Shown in pieces: positions 51,305-62,900 of a stretch of 64,000 nt of DNA. The stretch is from Lactarius indigo (lineage: Eukaryota > Basidiomycota > Agaricomycetes > Russulales > Russulaceae), in contig JAFKAC010000004.1 of assembly GCA_025766275.1 (NCBI GenBank), positions 1,054,001 to 1,118,000 of the forward strand, in the 5' to 3' direction. Numbering within the stretch: position 1 is the first letter of the stretch; the number at the start of each line of letters is the position of its first letter. The position numbers were made by a program, and so were the translations under genes. Under the pieces are notes generated by a model. It ran no database searches, had not been told where the DNA came from, and saw nothing but the letters and a program-made list of their open reading frames with translations.

Positions 51305-53352
51305 TCTTTTCCCCATAGATCTTGAAGTATAAGATCTTTCACTTCATCCGTACTGTTGGCCACCTGTGTGAGCCATTCTTTGGCCTGCTCTCCTGCTGTT
51401 TTCATGCTTGCCGCGTTGATTTGGGGTGCGGGTGTCATGCTCGGTGTCGGCGACATGTACCCAGGCAGCAACGGCGTGTACTGTGACGGCGCGTACTGTG
51501 AGACGGGTCCCTGAGGATACCCCATAGTTTCGGTCATGCGGCTGCTGGATGGGGCAGCTTGCCATGGCTGCTGCGTACGCGGATATTGGCAATTTCGTGA
51601 GAGGTGGCCGGGAGCGTGACAGTTATAGCAAAGGACGTTCCTTAAGTCCCTTCGAGATCCTCCTCTTCCTCGTCCTCTAGCTCCCGGTCCTCCTCTTGGC
51701 GGGAACGGTGGTGTAGGCCAGTCGCGGTGTGGCAGTTTGTTGAAGTCGATGTCCTCGGACCCCGCGAGTCTTACTTTTGCACGGTCAGCCGAGGTATCCA
51801 TTGCCCACGGGTTGGTTTGTGGCAGGTTCTGCGGGAGTGTCCATCCCGCATTGCCGCCTTGCTTCTTTGGTTGCGTCGTCGTATTTTTGTACTCATTAAG
51901 TCGCGCTTTGAGGTGGATGTAGTTCTTCTGCCGCTTGAGGACAGCCCTTTTCCAGTCGTCGAACGTGACGGGGTCGTCGAACTGGAATGCGTTTTTGAAC
52001 AGTTCCTTGGGTAGACCCGACGTAAAGAGGTCGATGGTTTGGGGTTCATTGAGGCGATAATGAGCTTTCCGCGCGAGCTGTTCAAAGTCATTGACGTACT
52101 TGTCAATGTCTTCTCCCACCATCTTGTACCCCTTTCGTAGTATCGCTTGGGCTTGTTCCCTTTCTAATGTGTTTTCGAACCTCTGGCTAAACCCATCGGC
52201 TATGGCGTTCCATAGTTCGCGAGTATAGGGACTTATCCCCCGTTGTATCTGCCTGTTGAGCCAGTTCAGGAAGGATAGAACCCATTCGCTGACTACTCCG
52301 CCTTTGATGTAGGAAAGAAACAGAAGGCATCTTCTGTAATCGTTGCGCATGATGGGGGCGTCCAAGTTCATGCCCCAGTAGACATGCCACTGCGTTAGGA
52401 ATTGGTCTACTTTGAGTCTGTCTCCGTCAAAAATGGAAGGTGGCTCGCCGGTTAATTTTTCATTGTGATGTCTTCCTCCTCCGGCATCTCCACCACCTCC
52501 CCCTCTACCGCCATCGCCTCCACCTCCTGGTGGTCCCGTGGGTGGCATTCTTGGTGGTTCAGTTCTTTGCAGGTCAAACGGGATGCCTCCTCCAGGTGGT
52601 GGTGGCGGATCTCCGCCCGGTCCTCCTATTCCTGGTGGGAGGTCTAGTGCGGGTTGTCGTCCGGATGGGGGGTCCCCTCGATCTGACCCTATTGCTCTGA
52701 AGATGGCCGCGTCGTCTGCAGTCATTCGTACACCGGTTTCAGGGTTAATGGGCATGAGGATTTCTTGTGCTTCTTCTTGTATTGCGCGCGCTTCTTCGAT
52801 TGCGACTTCTTCCATCGCTCTTGTTATTGTTGCCATAATGGCTGGTGATCGGATGTGAATTGGCTCTGGCTCGGTAATGTGTGCGGACTCAGCTCGTTCG
52901 ATGAGGAGATCTTGTATTGCTCCTCCGCTAGTTTCTGTTTGATTTGGTTCTCGTCCTTCGCTCTCGTCTTGGCTTTGTTCTTCTTCTTCTTCTGATACCA
53001 CTTCTCCAGTGGAGTGTTCTCGTACTTGCCCGTCAATGGGGCCCCAATCTGCTCGGCTGTTGAGTTCTCGTGCATCGATATCGCACTGGTATCTGGGTCC
53101 TGCTGGTCGTATGACGTCCCACTGGGAATCTATGGGATTCCACGTAACCTCCGTCCAACACAGGTGGTCGAAGTTGAACTCAACTGGTCGGAACCTACTA
53201 GGCCCGTTGAACTCCACAAAATATCCGGTTTCTTCCTGTCTTTCCCTCCAACTAGCAGCTTGTAAAAAGCGCGTGGGGACGTTACGTTCTCCTCTTCTTG
53301 GGAGAGAATATGGACGGAAGCTCGTCCACTGATCTCTTGTTGTTACGGCCAC
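51286..53352 (-). CDS. gag: Gag of element 3, intact
   Basis: 688 codons from a GTG at 53352 to TGA 51286-51288. Conserved N-terminal domain (TTRDQWTSFRPYSLPRRG, EETGYFVEFNGP, LNSRADWGP), an acidic linker, a Gly/Pro-rich linker, capsid-like domain (FDGDRLKVDQFLTQWHVYW.. LFTSGLPKELF, residues about 310-500), an Arg/Gly-rich segment and a zinc knuckle CYNCHAPGHLSRNC near residue 580. Just upstream of GTG the frame is closed by TAA within the PBS, so no ATG is available without splicing. The first in-frame ATG is about 170 codons in, after the conserved domain. Confidence 0.9.
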   Translation of the reverse strand: MAVTTRDQWTSFRPYSLPRRGERNVPTRFLQAASWRERQEETGYFVEFNGPSRFRPVEFNFDHLCWTEVTWNPIDSQWDVIRPAGPRYQCDIDARELNSRADWGPIDGQVREHSTGEVVSEEEEEQSQDESEGREPNQTETSGGAIQDLLIERAESAHITEPEPIHIRSPAIMATITRAMEEVAIEEARAIQEEAQEILMPINPETGVRMTADDAAIFRAIGSDRGDPPSGRQPALDLPPGIGGPGGDPPPPPGGGIPFDLQRTEPPRMPPTGPPGGGGDGGRGGGGGDAGGGRHHNEKLTGEPPSIFDGDRLKVDQFLTQWHVYWGMNLDAPIMRNDYRRCLLFLSYIKGGVVSEWVLSFLNWLNRQIQRGISPYTRELWNAIADGFSQRFENTLEREQAQAILRKGYKMVGEDIDKYVNDFEQLARKAHYRLNEPQTIDLFTSGLPKELFKNAFQFDDPVTFDDWKRAVLKRQKNYIHLKARLNEYKNTTTQPKKQGGNAGWTLPQNLPQTNPWAMDTSADRAKVRLAGSEDIDFNKLPHRDWPTPPFPPRGGPGARGRGRGGSRRDLRNVLCYNCHAPGHLSRNCQYPRTQQPWQAAPSSSRMTETMGYPQGPVSQYAPSQYTPLLPGYMSPTPSMTPAPQINAASMKTAGEQAKEWLTQVANSTDEVKDLILQDLWGKEGFRDT
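51298..51304 (-). promoter_or_regulatory. Gag-Pol -1 frameshift heptamer of element 3
   Basis: Minus strand G GGT TTT followed by CGG GAC ACC TGA. Identical in elements 1 and 2. Confidence 0.75.
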
Positions 53353-53358
53353 GGTGGG

Positions 53359-53369
53359 ATCTTGGTCTT
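53359..53369 (-). other. Self-priming PBS of element 3
   Basis: Minus strand AAGACCAAGAT, 2 nt inside the 5' LTR, complementary to ATCTTGGTCTT in the LTRs (hairpin at about 46271-46300 and 53593-53622). Confidence 0.65.
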
Positions 53370-53371
53370 AA

Positions 53372-53867
53372 TGTAACGCCGTCACGACGTTAGCTCAACT
53401 TGAGCTCTGTAGAGGCGGTAACAACTTAGCGAATGACTCTGAAGACACAGAGGTCCAGGGCGTGACAAATATCTTGAAGACGCGAAGGTTCAAGCTTAAG
53501 CGATGGTGAACGCTCGAAGGCGCACTACTCGAATGAGGCGACAGAGAGAGAGAGAGATAGAGAAAGGAAGAAACAAGTGACGATTCAAGAAGACCAAGAT
53601 GGCGTATCTTGGTCTTCACAAGACAGTTTAAATACAAGTCGAGCAGGCTTTCAAGCGCTGCTATGAGTCACAGTAAATGTAGCGTCCAATGTGTCGCGTA
53701 AGTAGCTCGAACCCTAATACTACTACTACTAGTATTAGTGGCGTAGTCCTCAGTCAGCAATCGAGGTGCAATCTCCTATCGTACTCGTAAACGCCTATCG
53801 TAAGTCCGCAACTAATCTACCTTACCGCCGTAGTTGCAACTGGTACAGTAAGGGTCGAAACGTAACA
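53372..53867 (-). repeat. 5' LTR of element 3
   Basis: 496 bp; two differences from the 3' LTR, both CpG transitions. Confidence 0.95.
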
Positions 53868-53872
53868 CCCTC

Positions 53873-55233
53873 GCTGCCATCACTCTCGCTCTCACCACCC
53901 TATTCTCACCATCAGCCTGGTTGGCTGCGCTATCACACCTCGCTGGCCTCGCTCCTGCCGCCAGCCCCGCCACCACTGCCTACACTCTTACTCTCTCCCT
54001 CGCCGGCCCTCTGTCACCTTGTCCGTTCTCTGTCGCTCATGTCCCACCGACCTCATACCCCTCCTTGCCCCTCTTTCACGACCCGCGCCTCTCTCCTGAA
54101 GCATGACCTCGTCATTCCCAGACCTCCAATCGCTTCATACCCCTCCTCATCCCTTGATACCCTGGCGGTTTCTTATTTGGCTTCTACCTCACCAGCGTCT
54201 TCGGTATCGCCACAAACGCCTTTTGATGCGCACATGCCAGGACCTTTCAAGTTTGCTTTGGTAGAATCGAGCCTTGTCGAGGCTTCAGTTATTCCCCACG
54301 GTCACTCAATATCTTCCTCTGCAGAACCGAAGACCGTCGTGGACTCCAGTTATCCCCCACGGTCACTCAATATCCTCCTCCACCTCTGGGAAACTGAAGA
54401 TCGTCGGCCCAGAGGTTATCTCTTCGACCATCCTCCTTGGGCTCGACTGGCTCCAGGTACCCCCCACAGTCACTCAATATCCTCTGCGAAGCCGAAGACC
54501 ATCAGCCCAGAGGTTATCTCTTCGGCCATCCTCCTTCACGGACTCAACTGGCTCCAGTTACCCCCCACAGTCACTCAATATCCTCCTCTTTGAAGCCGAA
54601 GACTGTCGTGGGTCAGTCATGTAAGTCAATTCTTGCTCACCTCTCCCCCTCCCTTCTTGCTTACACACTCGTCCTCTCGCGCACACGTAGTCCAACCCCT
54701 TGGTTGAACCATTTCATTGCTTACTTTCTCCACCCTCTGTCTTCGTCTCACTGTCTTCAGGATCTCACTCACACATACTCCAGCTCCCTAGTTGGACCAT
54801 TTCATTGCCTACACCAATTGGGCGGCGGTGCTCGGGGCCCATGTGACTTTCATGATTAGCTAACAATCAATACATGTCGTGCTTATTGATTGTCTTGAAA
54901 AAATAACATGTTTAAGTCATTTTGTTTATTAGCTAATCGTCGAAAAAAGTTTGGTTCAAATGATCAGTCAAATGTCTGTTTAGGTGGAGACTGAAACTGA
55001 GTCCGGTCCAGAGGCAGACCGGACTGTGAGAACTGTGCAGAAAGTACCTAACTTCCAACTGTCCCAGCTCACCCCCCCCCCCTAACATGTCACGTGACAC
55101 CACGTGACACTTCCAGCAGGTCAACACCGACCTTAACAAGTTATTAATCATTTTTGAAACTAATTACATAATTATGTCATGTGACTCAATAAACAAAAAA
55201 TTGTAGTGTACGCAATTTAGATTCCCATGCCAA
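53873..55233. other. Non-coding flank with low-complexity sequence
   Basis: C/T-rich sequence with no supported gene. 53868-53893 repeats the CCCTCGCTGCCATCACTCTC seen at 45963. It also holds a C12-13 run near 55069, two CACGTGAC palindromes near 55090-55110, and an inverted pair GATTAGCTAA / TTAGCTAATC at about 54855 and 54931. Confidence 0.4.
54286..54588 (+). repeat. Four-copy dispersed repeat
   Basis: The core CCCCAC[AG]GTCACTCAATATC recurs at about 54293, 54354, 54460 and 54561, and a longer block (CCCAGAGGTTATCTCTTCG.. CCATCCTCCTT) recurs at 54410 and 54508. Spacing is irregular, so it is a decayed minisatellite. Confidence 0.75.
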
Positions 55234-56215
55234 ATGCTACCCACCACAAATGTCGACTTTGCCCCACCGTCCGAGAAAAAGTGCTCCCAGTCAAAGTGCA
55301 AGGCAGTCCTTGAAGCTGGTTATCAATATAAGACCTGTGAAAAATGCCGAAGTGTTAGCAGGCTCGGGATGCAAAAGAAGCAGAAAAGGGAGAAAGCTGA
55401 TGATGGTTCACATCACCGTAACTCACCGTCTACAGCTCCAAGCAGCCATTTGGAGGAAAGGGACATTGAGGGAGATGAGGAGCAGACAAAGGTGAGTGAA
55501 GTCATATTTCTGTTTATCAGCGGACGCTTACCCATTCAAGTTGCATGAAAATGTCCCTGTCAAATTCAAGCATAAGAACGCAATCATGAAGCAGCTAAGA
55601 AGTATATTTAAATCAGCAGAGCAGATTTTCTTTCATGGGTCCTATGACTCACTGCCAGACCCATTAATTTCCGAGAAGGCTTATGTCAAAGCAGCCGCAT
55701 ATGACATATGGAAGGTCACTGGTTATCACTTTACGTGAGAGAAGCTCTAAATAATGATAAGAAGGAATAACTCACATGAAATAGGGTAAAAGAAAACATG
55801 ACATTGAAAAACGGCCACAAAACCCGATACTGGTGTTGCCAGGACAAGAACAGACAGCAAGTGACGTGACCAAGCCAAAGGGAGGGGGTGAAACATAGAG
55901 ATACAATTGGCATGCACCGGTATGACTGCAAAAGCAAATTGAACATCTCTTGTCACACAAATACAAAAAGCGAAGAAAGCACCTACACAATCACTATCTG
56001 GCTTGAGCATCACATCAAGCACATACCCTACTACAACATCTCTCTGCCCCCTGAAGCCACGGCGTTGATCTGGGAAAACCTAGATTGGTCATGCCCTAAT
56101 GAAGTCGCAAAAAAAGTCCAAATGACTTACCCATCTACTATCGTATCTGGACCTTTGCTCAAAACCAATAAACTTTTTCTGTAGCTTCAACAACACATCG
56201 TAGACACTTCAAATT

Positions 56216-56404
56216 TTACATAGCCATAGAACAACCTGTATTGCAGTGCATACTATTTTTATTTTCTTTGTTTCTCAGGTTCTTCAAAAGTTCGAGTTTT
56301 TCCGCACCTTTGCACACCTTGGTAACACATTTGTCACACTGATGGTCGCGTTTGGACGTGACGGCACTTCGGCATTTGTGGCAAATTAGCCACTGTGCAT
56401 CCAC
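56216..56404 (-). pseudogene. C-terminal zinc-binding end of a pogo-like transposase
   Basis: Reads QWLICHKCRSAVTSKRDHQC and DKCVTKVC, a CxxC..HxCxxC cluster of the kind found at the C terminus of some fungal pogo/Fot1 transposases. Separated from the N-terminal part by a deletion. Confidence 0.5.
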
Positions 56405-56472
56405 ATGTTCATTTCGGGTTTTCGTGCAGAGTTGGAGTTGGAAACAGTTTCAAAAATTGGATATTTATAAGT

Positions 56473-56772
56473 CTACAGGTGCACATTATGGGTATGTAAA
56501 AGTAAAAGGGTATTGAAAGGGTATATCGGATGTTGCTGCAGGTCCAATGCTGGGTTGAAGGAGTGTTTGTTTAGTCGATGGCTGAGTGTAAAACGCAACA
56601 CCCAAGCTTGCACCCAAGGCGACACCTTGAAGTGGCTTGCAGCCTCAGAAATGGTCTTGAAGTGCCCAATGGTAAGGGCCTGTAGGGCCTCCTGAATCCT
56701 TCCTTCATTCTTGGCTGCTAATTTGACTTTCTTGGCACATTTTTCAGCCTTCTTGGTGAGACCATGAGGCAT
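56473..56772 (-). pseudogene. N-terminal helix-turn-helix of a pogo-like transposase
   Basis: ATG at 56772; the segment EGRIQEALQALTIGHFKTIS followed by EAASHFKVSP is a Psq/CENP-B type helix-turn-helix. The frame runs out soon after HSFNPALDLQQ, where the catalytic core should begin. Confidence 0.6.
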
Positions 56773-58283
56773 GTGTGGAAGTGCTTCTGTGCTGTGATGC
56801 CAGCTACTGCCAAAAGAGGAGCCTCAACTTGGTCACACTCCAGCCACACTTGGGGACCATTTGTGAGTTTCACTTCTGCAGCTCAATCGCCTCATTATAT
56901 TGACTCTGAATTTATCGTTTGTGATGCTTTCCATGCATTTTACTGTCCTAGTAAAAAAAAATTTCGTGTAAGGGTATCAAGATCGTTGGGATCTGAGGTG
57001 TGAACTCCTGCGCTAGACCACCCTCCTGGAATTGTGATTTTTTGGTTGTTGTAAATCTGTCTAGATCTCCAATATTATCCATGATCTCGTATCTACAGAA
57101 CCTACTGTACCTACTGTTTTTTTTTTGGGAAGAAAGACCAACAGGAAAGTTATGATCTACTTGGATCTCTGAAATGTGCAAAGGTGTGTGCACGTGCAAA
57201 GGTCCAGATACAATAGTATAACGGCAAACCAGGTCCACACTGCCTGGACAACTATGAGTGAAACACTCTGGAAACGAGATACCCAGCAAATACCTTCTGT
57301 TAAAGCTCTTCTAGGTGAACTTGGGGATGATGTGGCGATCCTTGACCTTCCGGTGATAGATGGTGTCGAGCAAGTTGCATGGGTGATGAAATGAATCACT
57401 TTGCTGCTTCAAGGCAAGTTGGTCGAGATCGGGATGGATGCCACCTGTAAGGAATGATTCTGAGTCTCGGAAACAGTCAGGCTAACTAAAAAAACAAACA
57501 GATAATACCAATTCTTGTCACCTTGAACTATACACCATCATCGGAGAATACGACAATACCGGATTTCCACTGTCCTACTGTCTCTTAACAACAGCCGCCT
57601 CATTAGAGGATAGAAAATGTACCACATCTTTACAAGCTTGGGCAGCCATCTTGCGCAATGAATACAGCATCGTCCTGAGATTTGTTCATACAGACAAGGA
57701 CATGGCAGAAATTGGCATGAGTTGACACGTCTGGCCTGAGGCAAAACACCAGCTCTGTTGGTGGCATCAGCGCGAAGCACTCTGGAGACGTCTCAAAGGA
57801 AACTTACCTACCTCCATGTACAATGTCCAGCGTGCTAGATGCGAGCACCCATTTATTGACGCTAGTTTCAAGCCCTATAGCCGTGTGGACCCAAATGATT
57901 CAGAGGGAAGTGTTCCAGGGGAGGAGGCAACAACAACATCACTCACCAGTGAAGACCCTAATTCGATCAAGCTTCGAATTCCCGCATTGAGCCAACGGAC
58001 TCAAGACCTCCAGGATACCAGAGAGACCAGTGCAAGTGACCCAACACCTGGTGGCAGTCACCGCAGCTTGGGTGGACACACTGCTGCGCATGTAGAAGAC
58101 AGCGTGGGTGACCCGACACCCGGCAGCGGTTGCCTTGATTTGCTAGGGGCCTCAGTTAATCCGGTTGCAAGTGATCTTACGCTCAGCGGGAGTCACTCTG
58201 GTCTGCAGGGTACAGCTAACGGACAATCAGTAGATCAGTATAGTGTTGCGGGGCTTGAAGAGCCCGAGCCAGTCCGAGTCTGA

Positions 58284-58610
58284 GCCATGCAAGCCCATTT
58301 TGCGGGCTTGCAAACGGAGCCAAGCCCCGGCTAATTTTGTGGCTAATTTTCTCCGAGCCAACAGCTTGAGCCAGCTAAGTCACAAAAAATATACTACGGC
58401 CACACAATTTGCAAATTTTCTGAGCACAATGGGATACAGAAAGTACAGAGGAATGATACAACATGTAAAGTATATATCTATCCAATGCCAGAACACATAT
58501 TAACGTGTCAACGACGGCCTTGTGACCACCCGAACATTTGTTGGGCGTCCAGACGAACGTAAACTGCACAACACGCCGTCAACGATGGCCAAGTGACAAT
58601 TATGTTCGAC
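58284..58610. other. Spacer between the MULE relic and the kinase gene
   Basis: 58244-58375 is dense in GAGCC and AAGCCC words with short inverted matches (GCAAGCCC.. GGGCTTGC), perhaps the end of another DNA transposon. No gene seen. Confidence 0.35.
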
Positions 58611-59693
58611 TCACATTTGGCCGCTGCATGGCGAGGGGCAGTTAGCAGGGGGGGTAAGTTTGCCGAATGAAGGCGATACGGTAACAGTGTTCGACACGAC
58701 ACAGTCGGAACCGTGAGCCAAGCATTGCATGAGGAGAGAGTGGAGGTAGTCGTACTGCGGCTTCTCATCAAAGCCGAGGGATTGAATATGCTGTCTAAAA
58801 GTGACAAAGGGTGCAGGTAGGCCTTGGCAAAGAGTTTTGCTCGAGGCGATCTTCATCTCGAGAATGGATGCTCCGTACTTCTCAATGGAGTATCCCTTGA
58901 CGATGTCCTGCCAAGGTAAGTGACCACGACATAGGTATACTATACTATACACAAGCGATTCAAGATCATCACGGCGTGATTGCATCCGTCCTGAATGGCT
59001 GTTGATCGAGGTAAAGGTGATGGTGCCTACGGTCTTGAGTCCAGAAACCAGTGGAACGTGTCGACAAGTAGAGGGGTCGTGAAAGAGTTGGGCCAAGCCG
59101 AAGTCGATCAGAAATACCTGGCTCAGCTTGCCAATTCCTGTCATGAAGTTTGTGGGTTTGACGTCTCGATGGATGTAGCTTTGTTCGTGTAATGATTTGA
59201 GACGTGAAAGCTGTAAAAGAATAGGTATATGAGATAAATGTCCGGGAGTGTGAAACGGGTGGATAATACCATTTGATCAGCATACGAGAATACCGAGTTG
59301 ATGTTGTGGCACTTGGATATCGCCTCTTCTACTGTAAGGTTGAGGTGATCGAGTACCATCACGTGGTAGGGGACCTCTCTGCCATACCAATGCATGGTAG
59401 GGATTCCCGACACGCCAGAGAGGGCCTTGTAGACACTATGTTCGTGAGAAAGCCTAGGAGTTTGTGTTTGGATAGGTTCAAGTTTTAGGGCAACGTCCTG
59501 CCCAGTTTTGATATCCCGTCCCAGATAGACATCCCCTAGAGGGTTGAGAAAAATCAAAGGGCCTGAATCAGAATGGCTCACCAGAGGTGCCAGAGCCCAG
59601 TAACATCCCCACTCTATACCTTCCACGTACGCGAACTATGCTGGACTGCTGCCTATCTAGACGTGTCACGAGGTGTTCATTTGAATCCGACAT
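58611..59693 (-). CDS. Casein-kinase-1-like protein kinase
   Basis: Three exons, 59693-59582, 59535-59270 and 59210-58611, summing to 978 nt (325 residues). Kinase landmarks: Gly loop LLGSGTSGDVYLG, catalytic Lys in DVALKLE, HRDVKPTNF, DFG in LIDFGLAQ, then GTITFTSINSHSG and SRRDDLESLVYSIVYL, close to the CK1 consensus (SRRDDLESLGYV). No APE motif, as normal for CK1. The N-terminal lobe begins soon after the start MSDSNEH. The C-terminal extension is short and lacks a palmitoylation tail. It would phosphorylate Ser/Thr in the cytosol or nucleus. All frames are open, so it is likely a functional host gene in the midst of transposons. Confidence 0.88.
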
Positions 59694-59938
59694 GGGGACG
59701 GAGATTTGGGTTGACCAAATATATCCCGGAAAAAAAGACAAGGATTCTAGTCTGAGAGTGTGAGGGGGTGAAAATGGGAGAGAACGGAACGGTGTGCTAG
59801 TTAGAGCTCCGACGGGACATTCCCACAGTTTTTCCAACGACAAGAGTGTGTAACGGATGATTTTAGAGTGTATTGAAGTACATGGAAGTATCGGGAATCG
59901 GGAACATGTGAGGTGTCTGATATAACAAAACCGAATAC

Positions 59939-62900
59939 CTAGAGTTCATTATCGTAGTTCTTCATATCATCGCCAAGTAGCTCATCCCTCGCTGTTTCGA
60001 CGTCCTCACCCAACAAAGAATCAAGCATAATTGCTGGCTCTTCCTCTGTCCTGGTCCCTCCCAGCATCGCAGCTTCCGGGGTCTTCCAACCGGCCATGAA
60101 GTCTAGACGCTGCTTCTTCAGCAGGAACTTAAGCATTTGTAGAGCCTCCATTAAGGCCACGCTGATCCGATTTCGTTTCTTGGTATCGGTCTCCCCAGCT
60201 GATGAGAAGACACGCTCGCATGGGACAGAAGACGCCTGAATCGGAAGGTAGTCCATGGCGATAGCAAACAGGGTAGGTAGTTCTGACTTGTGGGCCTAGT
60301 ATCGGTAGCACGAGTTGTAATAATGCCGCTAACCTGATTGAGGACACGGGGCTTACCTCCCAGTAGACCAGGATGTTGGTCTTGTCTGACGTCAACGGAC
60401 CCAAGGTGTACTTTGCGAATTCGTCTTCAACACCTCCCGTCGGGTCTGAACTATTGAGTCCGGGGTAAATGGGGTGGTCCTTGAGTTGGAAGCGTGTTGA
60501 CGTCTTTGTGTACGACGGAAGCTTGGGGCGAGCTTCGGTTTGTGCGGGTTGCACGATAGATGGGTCTTTTTCGCGATACTTGTGCATCTAGGGCAAATAG
60601 TCAATGCAAGACGTGAGAATAGGTCAAGTATTTACGAGGTCGTGCATGATCTTTTTCGACCTCTTAATGTATTCTGGATCCCACTCGCGCTGGATCCATG
60701 AGAAGCGTATGGAAGGGTTGAGAACTATATAGCCAATTGTATCGCACGACTCAGCAACTGTGTAGTCTAGAAAACAGAGACTCACTCATGGTAATGACGT
60801 AGGCATCGGTGTCGTCCATCCGCTTGTAATACTTTCGCGCCCAGGCCAAACCGATCCGTGTCCAATATTGTAGTTCCTGGTGTTCCTCACCCAGTCGTTC
60901 CCACTTAGTCATGAGAAGTTCAAAACTAGCGATGGCACCGCACAAGACAGGAGTTGATTCAGATGACATAGTTTGCAGGACCATGTGTGAGGCCTCATGA
61001 TTGTAAACAGGTTAACGTGACATGCGAAATGTATTCGGAGAATATACCTCTAGAACACCTTCTATGCTCTCCAGGAGCTCCCAGTCCATAGTGCTTAATC
61101 TCATAGACTCAATGGGCGGTTCATTAGCAAAATACATATCTATGGCCTTAATATCTAGAATTAGTACTGACGGACCATTATAGCATCTAAGCTCACCTTT
61201 CGAAGAAAACGGAAACGTTGGAGCATGAGGTAAACCGAATCCCATCGAGTCTTGATGTGCTGAATGAGTTGGAGTGGCGGAGCATCGCATAACTCGGGGT
61301 CATCCTTGGTACAGAGCCGGACGATCCCCACGAATGTCTGCTTTCTGGCATCCGATGCACGTATGTAGCGGACAATATCCACAACGCGTTTGATGGGATC
61401 GCTTTTCAGACTCCTAAGCCACGCCCGACGCCCTGGTGGCTGCGATGCGATGAACGCCTCGTCGAGTTCGGGCCCTGTTCGATGACAAGGGGAAATAGGG
61501 TCAAATTCATCGTCGTCGTCACCATCCAAACCGTTGCTGTCCAGGTATTTCTTGCTGACTCGAGTACTTGCGGCGACGATGTGGGCAGAGCAGATGTTGA
61601 TGACGTGGGGGTAGCACATGATACAGTTATTGAGATGATCGAATGCGATGTCACGCTCGTTGACAAGTAATTCCTGCAACTCTTTCATAGCAGCCGCATT
61701 ATTTGAGGCGTTGTCAAGAGTGAAATGGCCGATCTATGGTTTTCAGTAAGGTTCTTGGTATCAAGACACGGTTACATACCTTCGATGTAATATTGGCGCG
61801 ATCCATGAGAGACAAGACAGCACTAGCGATATTTTTACCCGTATGTGCACCCGTGAGGCGGTGAAAGCCAATTAGAGCGGCTTTCAGAGAGAGATTGTTA
61901 TTAGCATCCCGAGCAATCCAGTGTGACGTTACAGCAAGATATGGGGATAAGGATGCACTTGACCAGATATCCGCAGTGAAACTTATCCGACCACATGATG
62001 CCTTGCAGTTACAGGTCAATACAACATCGTCAATGCTCCCGGTACCAAGGAGATGACTTACAGCGAATTCGTCACGCAATTCTGTGAAGGCTTTCCCCCA
62101 TTCAACGGTGATTCGTTCACGTATCATGTCACGATGTGGGACGTGTTCAAGTTCGGGTTGGAGAAGCCAGCAGATATCATGAAATTCAGGGCAATCGACT
62201 ACACGAAATGACTGGGTTCAAGAAGATAAGATAAGACAGAAGTCAAGTAGGGTGATGCTCACCTGGTCATCCACGACGATGAAGCGAACAAGATATTGGA
62301 TGAACACGTCATAACTGTACTCAGGAAGCCTACGCCCAGGCGAGCCTTCCTGCACGGCAGGCTTATCTTGCACATCTAAAGACTTGTGCTTCCATCTGTG
62401 AGCCTTAGCAGCGTCCCTGTACAAGGCATCGTGCTTTGCGACCAGGTGTTTCCGAAGGTTACTATTGCCTGTCTTTGGACCATAGCAACGTGCCTTTTCT
62501 TCACTAAGACCCTCCTTCCTGGTGCCTCGTCAGAATCACGGCACGAATAATATTTTGATGACTTACAAACATGCATTGCACCGTCTCATCTTCTCACCAT
62601 CCTCATTATAAAACTCATCAAAAAAGAGCTCCATATTGCTGACTGGAGGCCAAGCATTGGAGTCTAAGGTGGCAAGAGTGTTGGATTGTGGTGTGAGAAA
62701 GCCTTTTGAGGGATTGGAAGCTGGCTCATCCTGGGGACTGTCGCTATCAATGTCGGGAAGCTCAAATTCTTCACCATCGCTGTCATGTGCGACGGGCTTG
62801 ATTGCAGTAGGCTTGTGGATGTTGAAGCAAAAATCCTCGATGTTAGAATTGTATCAAACTCACCGGTACACGAGTCCAAGCATACCGACCCTGGTGTGTC

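Larger units (their letters stand above)
46050..53867 (-). mobile_element. Ty3/gypsy chromodomain retrotransposon (element 3), open gag and pol
   Basis: 7818 bp with 496-bp LTRs differing at only two CpG sites, and a perfect 5-bp duplication CCCTC (46045-46049, 53868-53872). Gag and Pol are free of stops and joined by the GGGTTTT heptamer, so it is the reference copy of the family. The integrase has an Asp to Asn change in its second catalytic position, so it may be unable to integrate on its own. Confidence 0.95.
56138..57216 (-). mobile_element. Internally deleted pogo/Fot1-like DNA transposon
   Basis: 1079 bp with terminal inverted repeats of about 21 bp (CTATCGTATCTGGACCTTTGC against CTATTGTATCTGGACCTTTGC, one CpG-type mismatch) flanked by TA at 56136-56137 and 57217-57218. 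It keeps the two ends of a transposase gene but no DDE core. Confidence 0.85.
55234..58283 (+). pseudogene. Second MULE transposase relic, split by a pogo-like element
   Basis: Starts with a Cys-rich N terminus (CSQSKCKAVL.. CEKCRS), then a zinc region typical of fungal MULE proteins (GHKTRYWCCQDKN, GMHRYDCKSKL, WLEHHIKHIPYY), the segment HTAWTTMSETLWKRD, catalytic-domain pieces (EYDNTGFPLSYCLLTTA, FVHTDKDMAEIG, HQLCWWHQREAL) and a Ser/Gly-rich tail. Introns are visible near 55491-55529 and 55735-55786. In-frame TGA codons lie near 55866, 57393 and 57722. The pogo-like insertion at 56138-57216 interrupts a codon run that rejoins perfectly when one TA is removed. A frame slip between the first two exons may be a further lesion. 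Confidence 0.75.

Noticed and set aside
54286..54588. Regular repeats as a CRISPR array
   Set aside because: Spacing is irregular, repeats are imperfect, there are no cas genes and the genome is eukaryotic.
53766..54593. 275-codon plus-strand frame
   Set aside because: Begins inside an LTR of element 3 and reads through low-complexity sequence and the four-copy repeat; no conserved feature.
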